From assembly GCA_947095535.1 (NCBI GenBank), contig OX352774.1, forward strand, positions 174,838,200 to 174,902,199: a stretch of 64,000 bases of DNA, written 5' to 3'. The DNA is from Poecilobothrus nobilitatus. Taxonomy: Eukaryota; Arthropoda; Insecta; Diptera; Dolichopodidae. This document shows, one piece after another, positions 34,351 to 48,120 of this stretch. Position 1 is the stretch's first letter. Every line of letters begins with the position of its first letter. The notes under the pieces are model-generated. The model ran no database searches. It saw nothing but the letters and a program-made list of their open reading frames with translations, and was not told the origin of the DNA. A program made the position numbers and the translations under genes.

Positions 34351-37300
34351 ATTTCATTCTAATTACGATTACCTTTTCCTATTCTGGTCCTTTTAAGATA
34401 TTTTCAGATGGAGAGTCGAAATATATCCGCAGAAGCTAAAAAACTGCAACAAATTAAATTTGTTGAATTAAAATGATCGAAAAACATTACGAATTTAGTA
34501 ACTTTGTATATGTATAACTCTAAAAAAGGAATCAAAGACAAAGGTTTCATGAATTCATCACGAAACGTGAATGGGCCATCGAATCCATCATATGCCCGAC
34601 TAAACGTTTATAATGTAAAAAAAAAAACCAAGTATATATAAAAACAAATAAAATTCTATACACGTTTTGTTTTAACTTGTTACATGTTACATTTGTTATG
34701 TAGCTGTAATTTTTGTAAACCACGTATTTTACTCATCTTTAATTTTACCTTTATTAATATCATATATTTATGCAAAATATTGTATTCTGTACTTTTATTT
34801 TCTTTGCTTGAATGAATGACTTTTTAAAGTTTTACTGAGTTACCCGGAAAAATGTTTGATTAAGATCGGTAGACTTTCATATTTCATTTATTAGTAATTT
34901 AATATAACTTAGACACCTATGATTTAATAAATACTTTATTTTTAATTTCAGTTGAAATAATCAGATGATGGTGGATTTGATATTAAATGATATTTACTGA
35001 ATAAATTATAGATGAGTAAACAATTTGATTTCAAAGTGAAAATGCCATTGAATATATTTCTAATGTGAACTTATAAGGGAAATTCGAAGCTTCGATGCTC
35101 TGAAAAGATTTTATACATCATTAGATTTTACTGATTTTAGAAGAAAATTAAGTCTATAGAATAGAACTTTTATAAACGAAATTTTCTTACAAAATATGAA
35201 ATTGAAAATTACTTTTAATCAGGGCTTATAAATTTAAAGCTATCTTATATCCTTATAGACCATATTACTTTGATTTTGGATTTTGAAATTGATTTTTTGA
35301 AGTTTTAATTACTTAATCGGCTTAAAAAATCGAATGTTACACCAGAAGACTTAAAAGAATAAGTTTAAATTCCAAAGTCAGTTCTTTTATGATAATTAAA
35401 TAAAAAAACGAAAAAAAAAATGCCCTGATTAATTTTACATCTCTGGTTATAATTTAGTTATTACCATAATTTAAAATTATTTATTTATTTATTTTTTTTT
35501 TTGTTTTTTATACATTTAAAAATAAAGCATAAAAATTCTTCAATTAATATTAAAAGGTTTATAATATATAGTTAAACATGCGCATATAAAACATAAAATT
35601 TGATGCAATAATTCATCTTGTTTTTCATCTTCATCTGTCTTTAAAACATAAAATCGCATATATGTACGTATATAATAATATCATAAAACCATCAACAACG
35701 ATTGAAAATTAAATGTTATTCTGTACATTAATTTGATTTTGTAGACGAACTGTCTACCATAATTCGAATCAATAAAATTGAACATTTTTATGGTTAAGAA
35801 AAAAATGCAGTGTAACGTTTTACACATTAAATCCGATGTTTAATTTTTTTTTTTTTAATGTTGCACTCATATCAATTCAACATTCATAAATATAAGATAT
35901 TTTTTCGGGATCAAAAAATTCCATTGCGTATATGTGTACGTATATATAAAAACGATCGATCGTAAATTTCTTATAACTATCATAAATTATTTTAAATGCT
36001 GCAGTAATATCAATGATGAAAATCTTATGATGAAGATTGTTGAGGGAAGGTCCTGTCTACCATAGAAATACAACAAAACAAAAACCATCTTTTTTTATTT
36101 GTTAAAATAAAATCATAAAAAAAACAAAAGTATACCATTAGGAATAAAATACTAAAGTTTAAAAAAAAAAAAAAAAACTATACTTACCAATACATATGTA
36201 TATTCATATTCATATGTGCACAATCCATTAATATATAATATATATGGTTACAATTCTTGAGGCATCAATTTTTATAATAAAATTCGAAAATATTTCTAAG
36301 GTAAATTTATGAAAACAAAAAAAAGAAAAAAAGATCGTAGGCAGGTAAAACCAAAAGTAAATATCTTTACACCCCGCGGTTTAAAAAAAAAAAAATAAAA
36401 AAAAATTAATTTACACTAAAAGTCAAAAAACTAAAATCAAAAGTCATAAAAAACATTTCCCTTTCCCGTATCGGACCAGAAAGAAAACAAAAATAAAAAA
36501 AAAAAAAACAAGAATCTCTTTTTTTCTTGGATATAGGGATAATTTAAAAAATATTGGAAGAAAAAAAGTGCCAAACTATTATTTGTTGGTGGCACCTGAA
36601 CCAATTCATTTGTTAGTTTGAATTTTTTGTATTTTTTTTTTGTACCTGAAATACTCTCTTTAAAGATAATTTATAGAATTAAGGAAGAAAAATGATTTTT
36701 AAATTTTATTTTTTTTTATTTTTTCAAATTCTGAAAGTGGTGTTTAGTTTTTTATTTTTGTCCATTTAATCCCATTGATTTTTCTTTTTTGTATATAATA
36801 AAAATGTTGTGCAGACTAATTGGCGCTCAATATATGGAAAATTTGCTAGACGATCTGGAGTTTTTTTTATTTTTAATGAAATAAAAGAAATTATGATTCT
36901 AGTGGAGACTAATTGTCTCTTGTTAATTTTGGAGTTCCATAGCAAATGTTTTCTAAAGTATCGGTTTACCTTAAAGATCAGTATTTACTTTGATGTAAGA
37001 TGATAAATAGATAAAATAGTTAATAAATAGTTAATAAAACAAAAACTGATCTTTTAAGTTAAACTATTTTAGAATCAATTTTAATCATAACGGTATATAA
37101 TAAAATACTTGAGTTCTAAAGACAGAGAATTAAAAATTAATCTTCTTATTCAATTTTTTTTTAGACAATTATTAGATAATTTTGATATATTTCTCTGGTT
37201 CAGGCGAGTTGTTTGGTGTATCTGCACATCCATTTTACTATAATATATTTTTGAAAAACTCAGGTGTGGTTAAATAGCTGGCATCCCAATTTAAAGTATG

Positions 37301-39665
37301 TAGATCGATGGAGATAGGAGGGTGCTGAAGTGGAGAGTGATATGTAAACTTCGGATAAATTTTGTAACTGCCATTTCAAGATTAAAAAAAAAGATGATTT
37401 GTTTGACGAGTAAACAATTTCTTTTGAGAGTGAATAGGAATTGAATTTTTTTGAATTTCTAGAAAACTTATACTTAATAGAGATAATTTTGATTTTAAAT
37501 ATAATAAACACCCAGGTTTTGAAATTAGTATATTACAAAAGAACAAGAAACATTTGCATAGAAGAAGATTTAAAACGCCTAAATTTTTAATATAAAAGAA
37601 ATAAATGATGATAATTACTGTTAAGAACATAATATTATTTCTCTAAGATTTCCTTATTAAGAGCTAAATTAATTTTTTTAAGATATAGGTATTATTAAAA
37701 CAAAAGGAGTAGTACTTCTAATTCAATAAACTTTAAAATTAAGTTATTTTTTTTATTTTAATATTAAGTATTGTATATGTATTGTTATTAAAAGTAAAGT
37801 AAATCTATTTTACTATTAAATTCTTTTGTTTTTAACTATTCAATCTTAAATAAATCTCAATTGTTTTAATTTGGACTTCCTTGAAACCAGGCCTTTAATG
37901 TCTAATAAAATATTTAATTTTATTGTTTTCTATTATAATGAAATTAAAAATATTTTCAGATGATCTTTGAAAACTAATTCTTAAATCATCATTCATCTTA
38001 TAAATTTTCTAAGAATATCTTTGGACCAAAATTTCATATTAAAAATTTTTCATCTTAAAATTTATCTCTTTTTGCAATACTTTTTGTTTTTTTTTTTTTT
38101 TTTTTTGGCAATTGAAAATACATACCTATAAATACATATAAATCGCTTCTCTTATTTAATGTAGGATTCATACATTCAAATCTAAGAATCCTTATTTTAA
38201 TTTTTTTGTTAGTTTGTTTTTTTTTTTTTTTGCAATTTTCTAATCCATTGTGGTTTATTGTTACGAATGGTATAATTTTTTTCTTGTGATTTTCTTTAAA
38301 ATTGTTTAGACACAAAAAAATGAAAATCTCATCTTAAATTTAAAATTCCTGGAAAGACTACACAACAACTATAGAAGAACTATAAAAAGAAAAAAATCTT
38401 TTAGATTTTAGTTTTAGATACAAAAAAAAAAGAAAAAAAAAAGAAGATATTTAGATATATTTTTTTTTAAATGTCATTTTAGCCGCAATATCAAGGACTT
38501 CTTTTAGAATATCATACCGGGAGATTTATTATCCTTATAGGTTTTCTGTGGAATCTCTAACTATTTCTACAAAGATTTATACATAAATATATATTTATGT
38601 TTTTTATGTATATGTACATATCTTTAAGATTGGTATGTCCTTTAAAATATGTTATGGAATGTATCAGCACAACTTGCACAGTGTGCAATGATCAACAATG
38701 GTGTGTATTTTTTTTTTTTTTATTTGAAAGTAAGTAATAATATCCTGAAAATATGCACTTCTTCGATTCAGATTCAGTAAATTCAGAATCGATTCATAAT
38801 TTTAAGATATTCAGGTAAATATAAAAAAAAAAAAGTAATTCCAAAGATATATTTTTATCAATGTACAAAAACAAAAAAAAATTAAAACAAGAAAAAAATA
38901 AAATAAAGAAAACTAAAATTAAGTACAGTGCATAATTGTTGGTTCGTTATTTTTCACAATAAAAGGATATAAAGGAATTTTTTAGTACAGTTTCACAACT
39001 TTTAGAGTGATTTCTATTAAATGTTGTGAATAGATAAAAAAAATATACATTTATGTGTGTGCAAATAAGGTATTTTATTTTGAATTTTTAAGAGTTTCAA
39101 TGATTTTTTTTTTTGGTGGAAAATTAACAGGTCATTATTACAGTTAAATATTTTATATAAAAAAATTGGATCAGTTAAAATAGTTGATTAGTTAAATTTT
39201 AATTATACTGCACTTAAAATAAATTTGGTACCATTAGGTACAACAATGAAATAAATAAATCCACATCGAATTCAAAAGAAAAACAAAATTGAAGGTATCA
39301 GATTAGGTAAATTAAATTAAACCATTTAAACCAACCAGAGAAGCCGTTTCATATTATATTTGTACTAAGAGCATCATAAAGTAAATGAAAATATGAAACA
39401 TGAAGTTATGTGATTCAACAAGATGTCGTCACTTTATACTATATATAGCAATATGCTACTAAACCTTGAAAATTGAAATAATAATAGATAGAATTTCCAC
39501 AGAAGCTATAGTAAAAAAAAATTAGCTTTGAAGACAAAAAATTATCATAAAAATGTTAACCTTGAAATAAACAGATTTAATATGGAATAATTTTATTTCT
39601 TATATTGTACTATTTTTGACAGCGCATTTGAAAGGTTTCCGCAAAGTTACACATTTCTTCATATG
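34351..39665. other. AT-rich region, no gene recognised
   Basis: About 5.3 kb of A/T-dominated DNA with many homopolymers (36163-36177, 36388-36412, 38086-38106, 38219-38231). Minus-strand frames at 37260-37630 and 38055-38315 are Ile/Phe/Lys-rich by composition only. The segment 34530-34620 (with ACGTGAATGGGCCATCGAAT) is less AT-rich but matches no family I know. Confidence 0.5.
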
Positions 39666-39671
39666 TCAACA

Positions 39672-40435
39672 GCAGAATATGGGAGTACCCCAGTTAGCCA
39701 AAACTCATTTGTCAAAAAGACATTTGACATAAACCTAGTTGGCATAAAACGTAGAGCTAGTTATCATAAGAAGACATTTAGCAAAATTCTTCGTTACTAA
39801 CGAGACACTTCCAATAAGACCTTGCAAATAGGACATTTGGCATAAATTTTTTGTAGATAATATTTTTGTTGTTGATTATGTAATAAGGTTTGTAGTATTG
39901 ATCATCATCATAATAATGTTTATAATTTTGTATTTCATTTTTGTAATTTAGATCTCGATATGAGAAAACTGAAGTTTTAAATTTTTAGGCAAAAATTAAT
40001 AATATTTGTTTTTGAGATTTTAATAATTTGTTTAGTGCGGGCTTGGTAGCAACCCCCATTCTTTCTAATGTCCTTTTTTTTACATATTCAAAGCAGTTAA
40101 AATATTGAAATTTGAGAAATGTGTATATGAAGGAGATAAAATTCGACAGGATTTCAAAGTTGTTCGATATCTTTTTTTTTTATAGAATTGTAAATTTTCG
40201 TCAACGAATTTTAAATTTCAGTTTTATTATATTTAAATTTAAATACAGATAATTATCATTATCATCATTATGACCAACATAATCAACCTTATTGCTATGT
40301 TAACAACAACAAAATAAATATCAACAAGATATGCGAGTGTCCCATTAGTATAAAAGAAACTTTTTATGCTAACTGTCTTTATGCGAAATGATTTTTTTGA
40401 GAAATGGATTTATCCAAACTGTTATAGACCCGGAA
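39672..40435. mobile_element. Inverted-repeat (foldback/MITE-like) element
   Basis: The left end (39677-39950) and the reverse complement of the right end (40225-40435) align in order. Each has a GGG-flanked start, then CAGTT.G, then CATTT.TCAAAAA, then ATTT..CATAAA and AGTT.GCATAAAA. A further match lies inside: TTGTTGTTGATTATGT.AATAAGGTTTG against the complement of ACAACAACA with CATAATCAACCTTATT. The TIRs are about 200 bp and diverged. The outer portions reiterate words like GACATTT.GCATAA in varied forms. The interior (about 39950-40225) is unique, AT-rich and non-coding. Confidence 0.65.
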
Positions 40436-43000
40436 AATATTGCTTGAATTTCATGAGTCATGCATGAGTATTAAATGAGTATAATTCATTATAATCAAAT
40501 ATGATTTGTTCCAATGGAATATTTTAATATCTAGCCTAAAATGCACTCTGAATTTAATTATACATATCCATCTAATAATTATACTTACTCTATTTTAATT
40601 AGAAGTTTTACTTAACTTGAATTATTCATTTTGTTTTTTAAATTCGCAAAATTTAGAAAAATATTTAAAATTACTTAATCAAACCATTGCCAGCTTCAAC
40701 GTACATTTAACAAAATTTTATTTAATTGGATCTCATGTACTTGAAAAATATTTCAAATATAGAATTTATAAAATAAATTAAATTCAAAAAAAAAAAAAAA
40801 AAATCTTAAAATTAAGCGAAATACGCCCATGTTTCATCAAAAATATTTTTTTGACAACTAAAACACACTTTAATTATGATGATTGTACAAAATAATATTC
40901 ACATACCTACATAATTTTTATATATAATTATATACATGTAAAAGTAAATAAAATTTTTAAAAATTTATTCAAAAAAAATAACAAAAAAAATTTTTTTAAT
41001 AAACGCTTTAATATAATTTCGTCCTTTTTCTTTTTTTCCTTTTAGCTTAAATAAAATCACCATCATTTAAAATAAATAAAAAAAACGGACCGGGATAGAG
41101 GAGGAATATTCTCGAGAAAATTGCGAAACAACCCCAATTTACAAGTAATTTAATAAGAGCAAAAGAAAAAGCATAAAAAATGGTCATGGATTTGTTCGGT
41201 TGATTTAAAAAAAAAAACAAAAAAAAAACAAAATACTGGTTATAAATAAATGTTGGTTAAGTTGACTGTTGCGCTTGTGGGTTGCATACAAAAAAAAAAG
41301 TTACCAGTCATACATACAATTGTAATAATTGTACAGAAAAAAAAAAATAAATAAAATCGTTTCTACGCATAATTTCAAAAGTGCTTATTAAGATTTGATT
41401 TTGATTGTTTTGTTGTTTTTTTTTCTTATTCCTTTTTTTCTTTTTTTGTTATTTATTCAATGGGTTTAAGAGAAAATTAAAATGTTTCAGGTAAGATGTT
41501 AGTTTTAAAATTATTAAATATGAGAGTAAGTAAAAATTTATACCGTAAATTAGGTTGACAATTTTTTTTCTGATCTTTTAAAATGTTTCGTGTACGGAGA
41601 AAGTTCCAAAAACTTTTTTTTAATAAAAAAAAGTGTCCGGAATTAATGCTATACAGAAAGCAGAAAGAAGTGGTTTAAAACCCCACCTGTAAAATTTGAT
41701 GTATATTGAATAATACAAATTTAATTTTCAACTGGTTAGAGAAAAATAAATAGTGCTTATGACACAGCGTTCAAGTTTTAATAAAGAATGAAAAGAGTTC
41801 GTAAATCGGTGGAAAAAAAAATTTGATGTAAAAAGTGATATACGGACATAAAAATGAAATATAGGACATTTTTTTGTTTTGACCAGTTTTCTTTAGTTTA
41901 TTGAATTGAAGGATTATTTTAAGATGCATGTTAATAACAACAAGGCTTACCAAAGTTAAAAAGATAAAAATGATCGAAATAAATATGTGTCGGTAAGGTA
42001 AATATTTTTCTTATTGCAATCCTAATTTTAAAGATCTAATATAGAAAATTTAAACAGAATTTTGTGGTGTCGCGCTTTTACTGTTTCCACTCTATACGTT
42101 CAAATAATAGTTTCAGCTCTTAAGTTAGACCAAATACAAAAATTTTATTTGAAAAATATTTATTAATAAAACAGTCTCCTGATATTTGGATTTAAATCAA
42201 ACAGTTAATTTAATTATAATTAGACAATTTTAAATTTATTAAAAAATATATAAGGAAAACATAACAAAAAAAAAAAAAAAAAATACCATAACATTGTGCA
42301 AATATACAGTGAAAACTCACAAACTATACAATTTTCCTGTCATAATTGTAGAGGAAGAAAAAATAAAAATTCAAATAATTACAATAAATTTTTATAATAA
42401 TAGAGGATTGATAATAAGAAAAAAGGAAAAAAAGAAGAATTATATGGATTTTAGATATATTTTAGAATACAGCACAAAAACTAACTGGTTAGAAACTGGT
42501 TAATGTTAAAGGTGGAATTTAAATATTTTTAATTTGCAATTTTTCTAAATATATATGTATATATATTTTATACTCTGTACCATAATATTAAATGGACGGT
42601 TTCTTCCGGCCAATTGAGACAGGAAATATTTAAATTTATAGAATATTCATTAGAACAATAATTTAACATTTTTTTTTTTTTTATTTAAATTAGAAATAAG
42701 AGTACAGTAGATAGAGAATCTTTGATTATATTTGCGAAAATAAAAAAAAAAAAAACTGAATTTTAAAGATATCAGAACTTTAGCGATATAGGAAATGGTA
42801 TTATATTATTTAAATATAATTACATACCTATATCTGTGCAATCATCGTAATATTAATATAATCATAGTGAGGAGAAAAAAAGTAGCAGTTATTATAGATA
42901 ATTGACAATTGATCTTAATTAAGGATTTATAGTTAAAATTCTCTTTTAAGTAAATTTTTTTAATTTTTTTGTTTTGTTTTAATTTGTCTGTTCTTTTGTA
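40436..43000. other. AT-rich region, no gene recognised
   Basis: Homopolymers and ATAA-rich tracts dominate. No frame shows a recognisable motif. The GC-richer phrase ACGGACCGGGATAGAGGAGG at 41085-41104 stands alone. Confidence 0.45.
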
Positions 43001-43004
43001 TCCT

Positions 43005-43110
43005 TGTCGTTTTGTATGTTTACATAACTTCTACACCAGAGAAAAAAATAATGTTATTCTAGACATAGATAGTTTATCTTAACAGATGTAACAGTTAAAG
43101 AAGAATTGCT
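43005..43110 (+). repeat. Fragment of a family B end
   Basis: The words TGTTTACATAACTTCTACACC, AGAGAAAAAAATAAT and TCTAGACATAGATAG mirror the family B segment just after the CCGT tract (28716-28775: TGTTTACAAAACTTCTACACC, AGAGAAAAAAAATTTTAACC, CATAGGTAGG). A short isolated relic. Confidence 0.5.
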
Positions 43111-43419
43111 TTATATTTTTTTTATTGTTTTATGCGTTATGCAAACTCTAGGAAGGATTCTTTTATAGACACAACCACGACACGTTTGGCTAAATGGGAG
43201 AGGAAGTGGGGAGGAGAATAAGATATTAGGAAGGAGTTTAAATAAGAATTATTTGGACAGAGAGGAATACATTATATAGCAGCATGTTTCATATTTGATC
43301 AGTTCTCACAACAAATGAGTTCCCATATAATGAGTTTTAAATCATTTAGGAATTTCAACGGGGTAGAAATAGGCAATTGCAGTTTCTCTTATGTTACGTT
43401 GTAATTCTTTCTTTCTTCT

Positions 43420-43830
43420 TCTCCATCCATATCGAGCTACAGCTGGTGTAATTGAAAAATAAAATGGAAAATATCTTGTATTTACATAGATTTAATTTCT
43501 TACTCAAGTTCTGCTAAATATTTTTTAAACACAAAAATGTAAAGGAACAGAAAATGTCTTAAGTTTTATAAATCATAGTTTTTCTTAGTATTCAACTTTT
43601 AAATTTACTTTTATGTGAAACCAAAATTTTACAAATTTTTACCTCCGTATATTCTAAATGCTTAAAGGGTTAAGTCTTCAAGATAAAATGTAAGTTATTT
43701 CAGCAAAATGTTAACATTTCTCTCTGTTTGACATAGAAGAGGTCGAAAATTTTAAATTTGTTAATTTTACACTTTCTAAGGTAAATGTTAACGCTTTTAA
43801 TGCACAGCAAGGTAATAAATAGTATAGCTC
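43420..43830 (+). repeat. Decayed family A core
   Basis: The segment shares ordered words with 27420-27800. TTAAATTTACTTTTATGTGA stands in the place of TTAATTTACCGTTATGTGA. Then come CTTCTAAACG-like CTAAATGCTTAAAGGGTTAAG, GTAAGTTATTTCAGCAAAATG, and GAGGTCGAAAATTTTAAATT. No terminal repeats can be traced, so only the core survives. A GC-richer stretch just upstream (43140-43260, with GAGGAAGTGGGGAGGAGAAT) is not explained. Confidence 0.5.
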
Positions 43831-44885
43831 ATTTTATGAATGATACGAAAAAATGCGTTTTTTCTACTACTAAGATTTTACCAAGATTTCGAAAAGTTGT
43901 ACATAACATATGCATTAGATAATAAGTCTTAAAATATTGCTGAAATTTCGAAGTGCAGTTTCCTCTCTATAGTATTAATTCTGACCCCTAACAACATTTT
44001 CTTCTGAAAGTACCTATACATGATGTATCCACAATATTATTGTTTTGCGGAAGTAAAATCAAATCATTAGTAATTTTAATTTAATTTACCACCTTGAACC
44101 TAATTAAATTAAAAAGAATATTTTTATCATTAACCCTTTAAGTCACAATTTTGGTTTTTAATAATTGGTTTTGTATTAATATTATAACTTAAATTATTCT
44201 AAAAAATAAGTCAATCCAACATGTTCCTGAATTTACAAAAAAGTTTAAAATTACTGGTCGTCCCGAACCATTTAATAAAGTGAAAATAGAATTAACAAGA
44301 ATATATCGAATCAACGAAGAAATTTTTGATTAAAAAATTGTATAAATAATAAAAATAATTAATTACGAAGAAAAACTTTTGTTTTCTTTTTCAATAAAAC
44401 ATTGATTTATTTTTTAATTAACAGAAAATAATTTTCATTTTATATACAATAGAAGAGTAATATTATAATTTTTCACCCTTTTCCAGTACCTGGAACATTT
44501 TATCACCTGAATGTTTTTGTTTAATTATTACTTTTATTTTTTTTATTGTTTTCTATCAACAGTTCAAAAACAACTGTAAAAAAAAACTCAAGTCATTGAA
44601 TTTAACTTAACATTTTCTGCAAATATATAAAACTATACCATATTTTTGATACCCACCCCAATAATTTTGTGACGTATTGTCTGTCCTTGCTTAAGAAAAA
44701 AAAAGAACAAAAAAATTTTTTTTTGTTAAATCAATGAAATTTGATTAAAATCGATGTATATTTGAAGATACATTTTCTGTATCTGTTTGGTCACACTTCT
44801 TGCACGCATATCAATTTATTGAAAATTTTCTATTTTAATATTTAAATTATTTAATTTATTTCCACACTATATATATATTTTTTAT

Positions 44886-44916
<31 letters not shown>

Positions 44917-45790
44917 ATACTAAATATTATTCCCATGTGGATTCAATTAATTTTATTCCATTAAAAAATTTGGTATTATAACACGTGGCAGTCAGTTACC
45001 TGAATTAAACTATGGTTTTAGGTTTCTATCATCATATTTTGTTGTCATTTTTTTTCTATAAATGTATACTTGAGAATTTGAATTTTTCTACCAAATGGTA
45101 AATTTTGTAAAAAAAAAAGAAATAAGAACGGGTAAAAATGACGAATGAGTAAATGATTTAGCAAAAATTATTCCCATAATGGTATGTAATGTACATATGT
45201 ATATAAAAATTGATTTGGAGTACAATTTATGTTGTCCTGTTTTGATGATGGGTGTTTTGTTTTTAATTTAATGTTTTGATTAAACAAAAAATTAATTCAT
45301 TAAATTGTTTTTTTTTTTTTTTTGATATTTTGCTAATGATTTTGTTTTGAAACGTGTGTGGTACATATGGAAATGTAAATAAATACTATGTGTCTAGTGC
45401 CTCTGTTAATTAGTAATAAAACATAAAAACTTTACAATCATGACAGGAAATTGAAACCGGAACTTTAATTTTTGATAAATAAGAACACAAAAAAAAAAAA
45501 GAAAAGTGCATTAAAAAAAAATTATTTATAATGCATTAATTTTGAGGAACACTAAAATATTCGTTAAATAAAGATGGTTTTTAAAAAGTTTTATTCAATG
45601 TTTATATACTGTAGACTTGGTTACAATATTTCGAAGAATAAAATTTAAATATCATATTTTGAATAACAATTATTGAGAATTAACCATTTAAGAAATTCAA
45701 TCAAATCCTTTAACTTTGTTTTCCTCTACTTGTATAGTTAGGAAAATAAATAGGTAGAGTTTCTCCTATAGTTCCCTTTTAGTTGCTTTA
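43831..45790. other. AT-rich region, no gene recognised
   Basis: A TA microsatellite at 44885-44912 is followed by TATG repeats. Otherwise there are A/T runs only, and no coding signal. Confidence 0.5.
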
Positions 45791-45829
45791 ATAGCTCTTG
45801 CATTATGTTTTGTTTCAGCTATTATATAT

Positions 45830-47580
45830 TTTTTTTTTTGTTTTCTATTCCCTTTGGGAGCATAGGGCTTCCACAAAGCCTTTCTATCTGTTTCTATTTA
45901 TTGCTATGACTTTCATTTGTGACCATGTTTTATTTAGTCTACGCCATGTATTTCTAGGTCTACCAACATTTCTCTTTCCTTGAGGGTTCATTCCAGGACT
46001 TGTCTGGATATGCAGTTTGGGGGTCTTCTAAGAATGTGACCTATCCACCTATATTTTCGTTTCTTAATCTATTTCGATAAGTTCTTAACCGGTAGCTTCC
46101 CATAGATCTTAATTTCGTATTCTTCTTGGCCAGTATATTCTGCATATAATCCGGAGGCACTTGTTTACAAATACTTGTAGTTTGTATGTTTCTTTCTTAT
46201 TAACTAGCCAAATTTCACTACCATACAAGAGGACAGATTTTATACATGCTTGGAATATTCTAAGTTTGGTTTTTCTTGCAATTTGGGATGACTTCCATAT
46301 TCTCCACATTCTTCCAAATGTTGCTCTGGCTTTCGTTAGTTTATTATTAATGTCCTCTTTTGTACCACCTTCTTTAGTAATAATACTGCCTAGGTAATTG
46401 AATTTATCTACATCTTCTACTAATGTATCATCAATTATAATTGGTCTTGTGTTGTTCGTATTCCCTCTTATAATTTTTGTTTTGCTAATGTTTATTTCCA
46501 AGCCAACTTCCGCAGCACATTCTGCTAGTTTATTGATTTTTTGTTGCATATTTTCGTGTGTTTGTGTAAGTAGGCTAATGTCATCAGCGTGGTCCAAATC
46601 TTCCAGCTTTTCTGTGCGGTACCAGTTTATACCTCTGGATGAGTTGTTATTGCTCTTTCTCACGACTTCGTCAATTGTTATATTGAATAGTAGAGGAGAT
46701 AGCGGGTAACCTTGTCTTACTCCATTTCTAATTATTACAGCGTCGCTTAGAATACCCTTATGGAGAATTTGGGCTTCTGTGTTGCTATACATTACTCTAA
46801 TTATCCTGATGATTTTTTCTGGAATGTTTTTCCTTTGCTTCCTCCTCAAGTGCTTCCCATATTGAGTTTCTATCTATTTCATCGAATGCTCTCTTGAAAT
46901 CGACAAATGCTATATAAATGGGTGCATTGAATTCTTTTGATTGTTCCAGGATTATTCTTAAAGTGTTTGCATGCTCTGTACAACTTCGTTCTTTACGGAA
47001 ACCGGCTTGTTCTTTTCTTAAGACACTTTCAATATATTCCTCAATTCTACTAAGAACAACTAAGGCTGTATCTTGTGTACAGTATTGAGTGATGTATTCC
47101 TCTCCAGTTATTACATTTACTTAGGTTGCTTTTCTTGGGGATCTTTACAATGATACCTCTTTTCCATTGGAAACTCATTTCTTCATTTCGCCATATTTTT
47201 TCTATTATGGGTTGCAGGGACCTTGCACTTTGTAGAGTGTCTACTTTGACCAGCTCAGTTCCTATGCCATCTGTACCTTCAGCCTTATTTTTTTAAGTTT
47301 GTTTATTATTTCCGCTAGCTCCCATACTGTTGGAGTACTGATGTTGATATTTGTACTTGTACTCCCAGTGTGCCCCCACGCGCTATAGCGTCATGTATAA
47401 ACTTTATTTGTGCTGAAATGCTCTTTCCATCTATCCAATTGTTCTTTAGTCGATGTTAGTAGTTTACCGTTCTTCTCTTTGATTGGGTGATCCCTACTTG
47501 AATTCTGGTTGGATAGGATTCTTATTTTAGCGAATAGTTATTTTGAGTTGTGTTGGTCAGCTGCTTGTTGAGCTTAAAGC
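45830..47580 (-). pseudogene. 5'-truncated LINE with RT domain and C-terminus (RTE-like family)
   Basis: Read on the minus strand, order from 47580 down is: the pre-RT linker (KEKNGKLLTSTKEQLDRWKE), LAEIINKLKNKAEGTDGIG, WKRGIIVKIPKKS...NNWRGI, EEYIESVLRKEQAGFRKERS, and IYIAFVDFKRAFDEIDR with a catalytic Asp. The single open frame at 46109-46849 then has NGVRQGYPLSPLLFNI, the YADD-position box HADD, LEINISKTK, FNYLGSIITKEGG and LLYGSEIWLVN. Beyond the stop, broken frames give KYRWIGHILRRP, GKRNVGRPRNTWRR and the tail at about 45850. The endonuclease is absent and at least four frame breaks separate the blocks, so it is inactive. Plus-strand frames 46161-46709 are shadows. The RTE-like label comes from motif resemblance, not a search. 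Confidence 0.88.
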
Positions 47581-47584
47581 GATA

Positions 47585-47875
47585 TTGCTTATGAATTTTA
47601 TATATAGCAGCTGTTATATTACATTCACTTTTATGAAATGTGTGTACGATTGAATTTCCACAATATTTATTAAACATTGTATTCTAAAATCAACCGTTTT
47701 AAAGCTGATTTACCTTTTTGTTCTTAACTTTTCTTTTCTTGTAACTCTTTAGAACGATTATTCTATTTTGTTAGATTGTAAATCTGCTCGACAATTTCCT
47801 TTGATGACAAACATTTGTGTTTGTAAAAACTCTGAAGAAATCTAAAAATATTTTTATCTTAAATTATTAGTTATT
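47585..47875. other. AT-rich stretch, nothing recognised
   Basis: This short interval separates the LINE 5' truncation point from the next SINE-like body. No feature was seen. Confidence 0.4.
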
Positions 47876-47879
47876 AAAA

Positions 47880-48120
47880 AATAAATATAGTAGAGTTTAA
47901 GAAGAATATTATCATCATTCTTTAAAATGTTACTACAAATTTTCTTACCCGCATCCTACATAATTCTAAATTTTCCAAAAATCCTTTCAAAATTCTTATC
48001 CCATAAACAAGTGGTTTTGGTTAGTTAGAGTTGAACACTATATGGAAAAATCGGATGCAATTCCTTTGGGTGACTTTTGCAATCTTCCATCGACCTTCAT
48101 AAAAAAAAAAGAAAAAAATA
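47880..48120 (+). repeat. Headless copy of the 50-kb SINE body
   Basis: This shares with 50395-50650 the ordered words GTGGTTTTGGTT.GTTAGAGTTG, GCAATTCCTTTGGGTGACTTTT and CTTCCATCGACCTTCATAAA, followed by an A-rich tail. No tRNA-like head is detectable, so it is a 5'-truncated or decayed copy. Confidence 0.6.

Noticed and set aside
37260..37630. Two overlapping minus-strand frames of 82-83 codons
   Set aside because: Their composition (Phe, Ile, Lys, Ser) is what AT-rich DNA yields by chance, and no motif or start context supports them.
46161..46709. Two plus-strand frames of 78 and 103 codons
   Set aside because: They are antisense to the LINE reverse-transcriptase frame and show no independent protein character.
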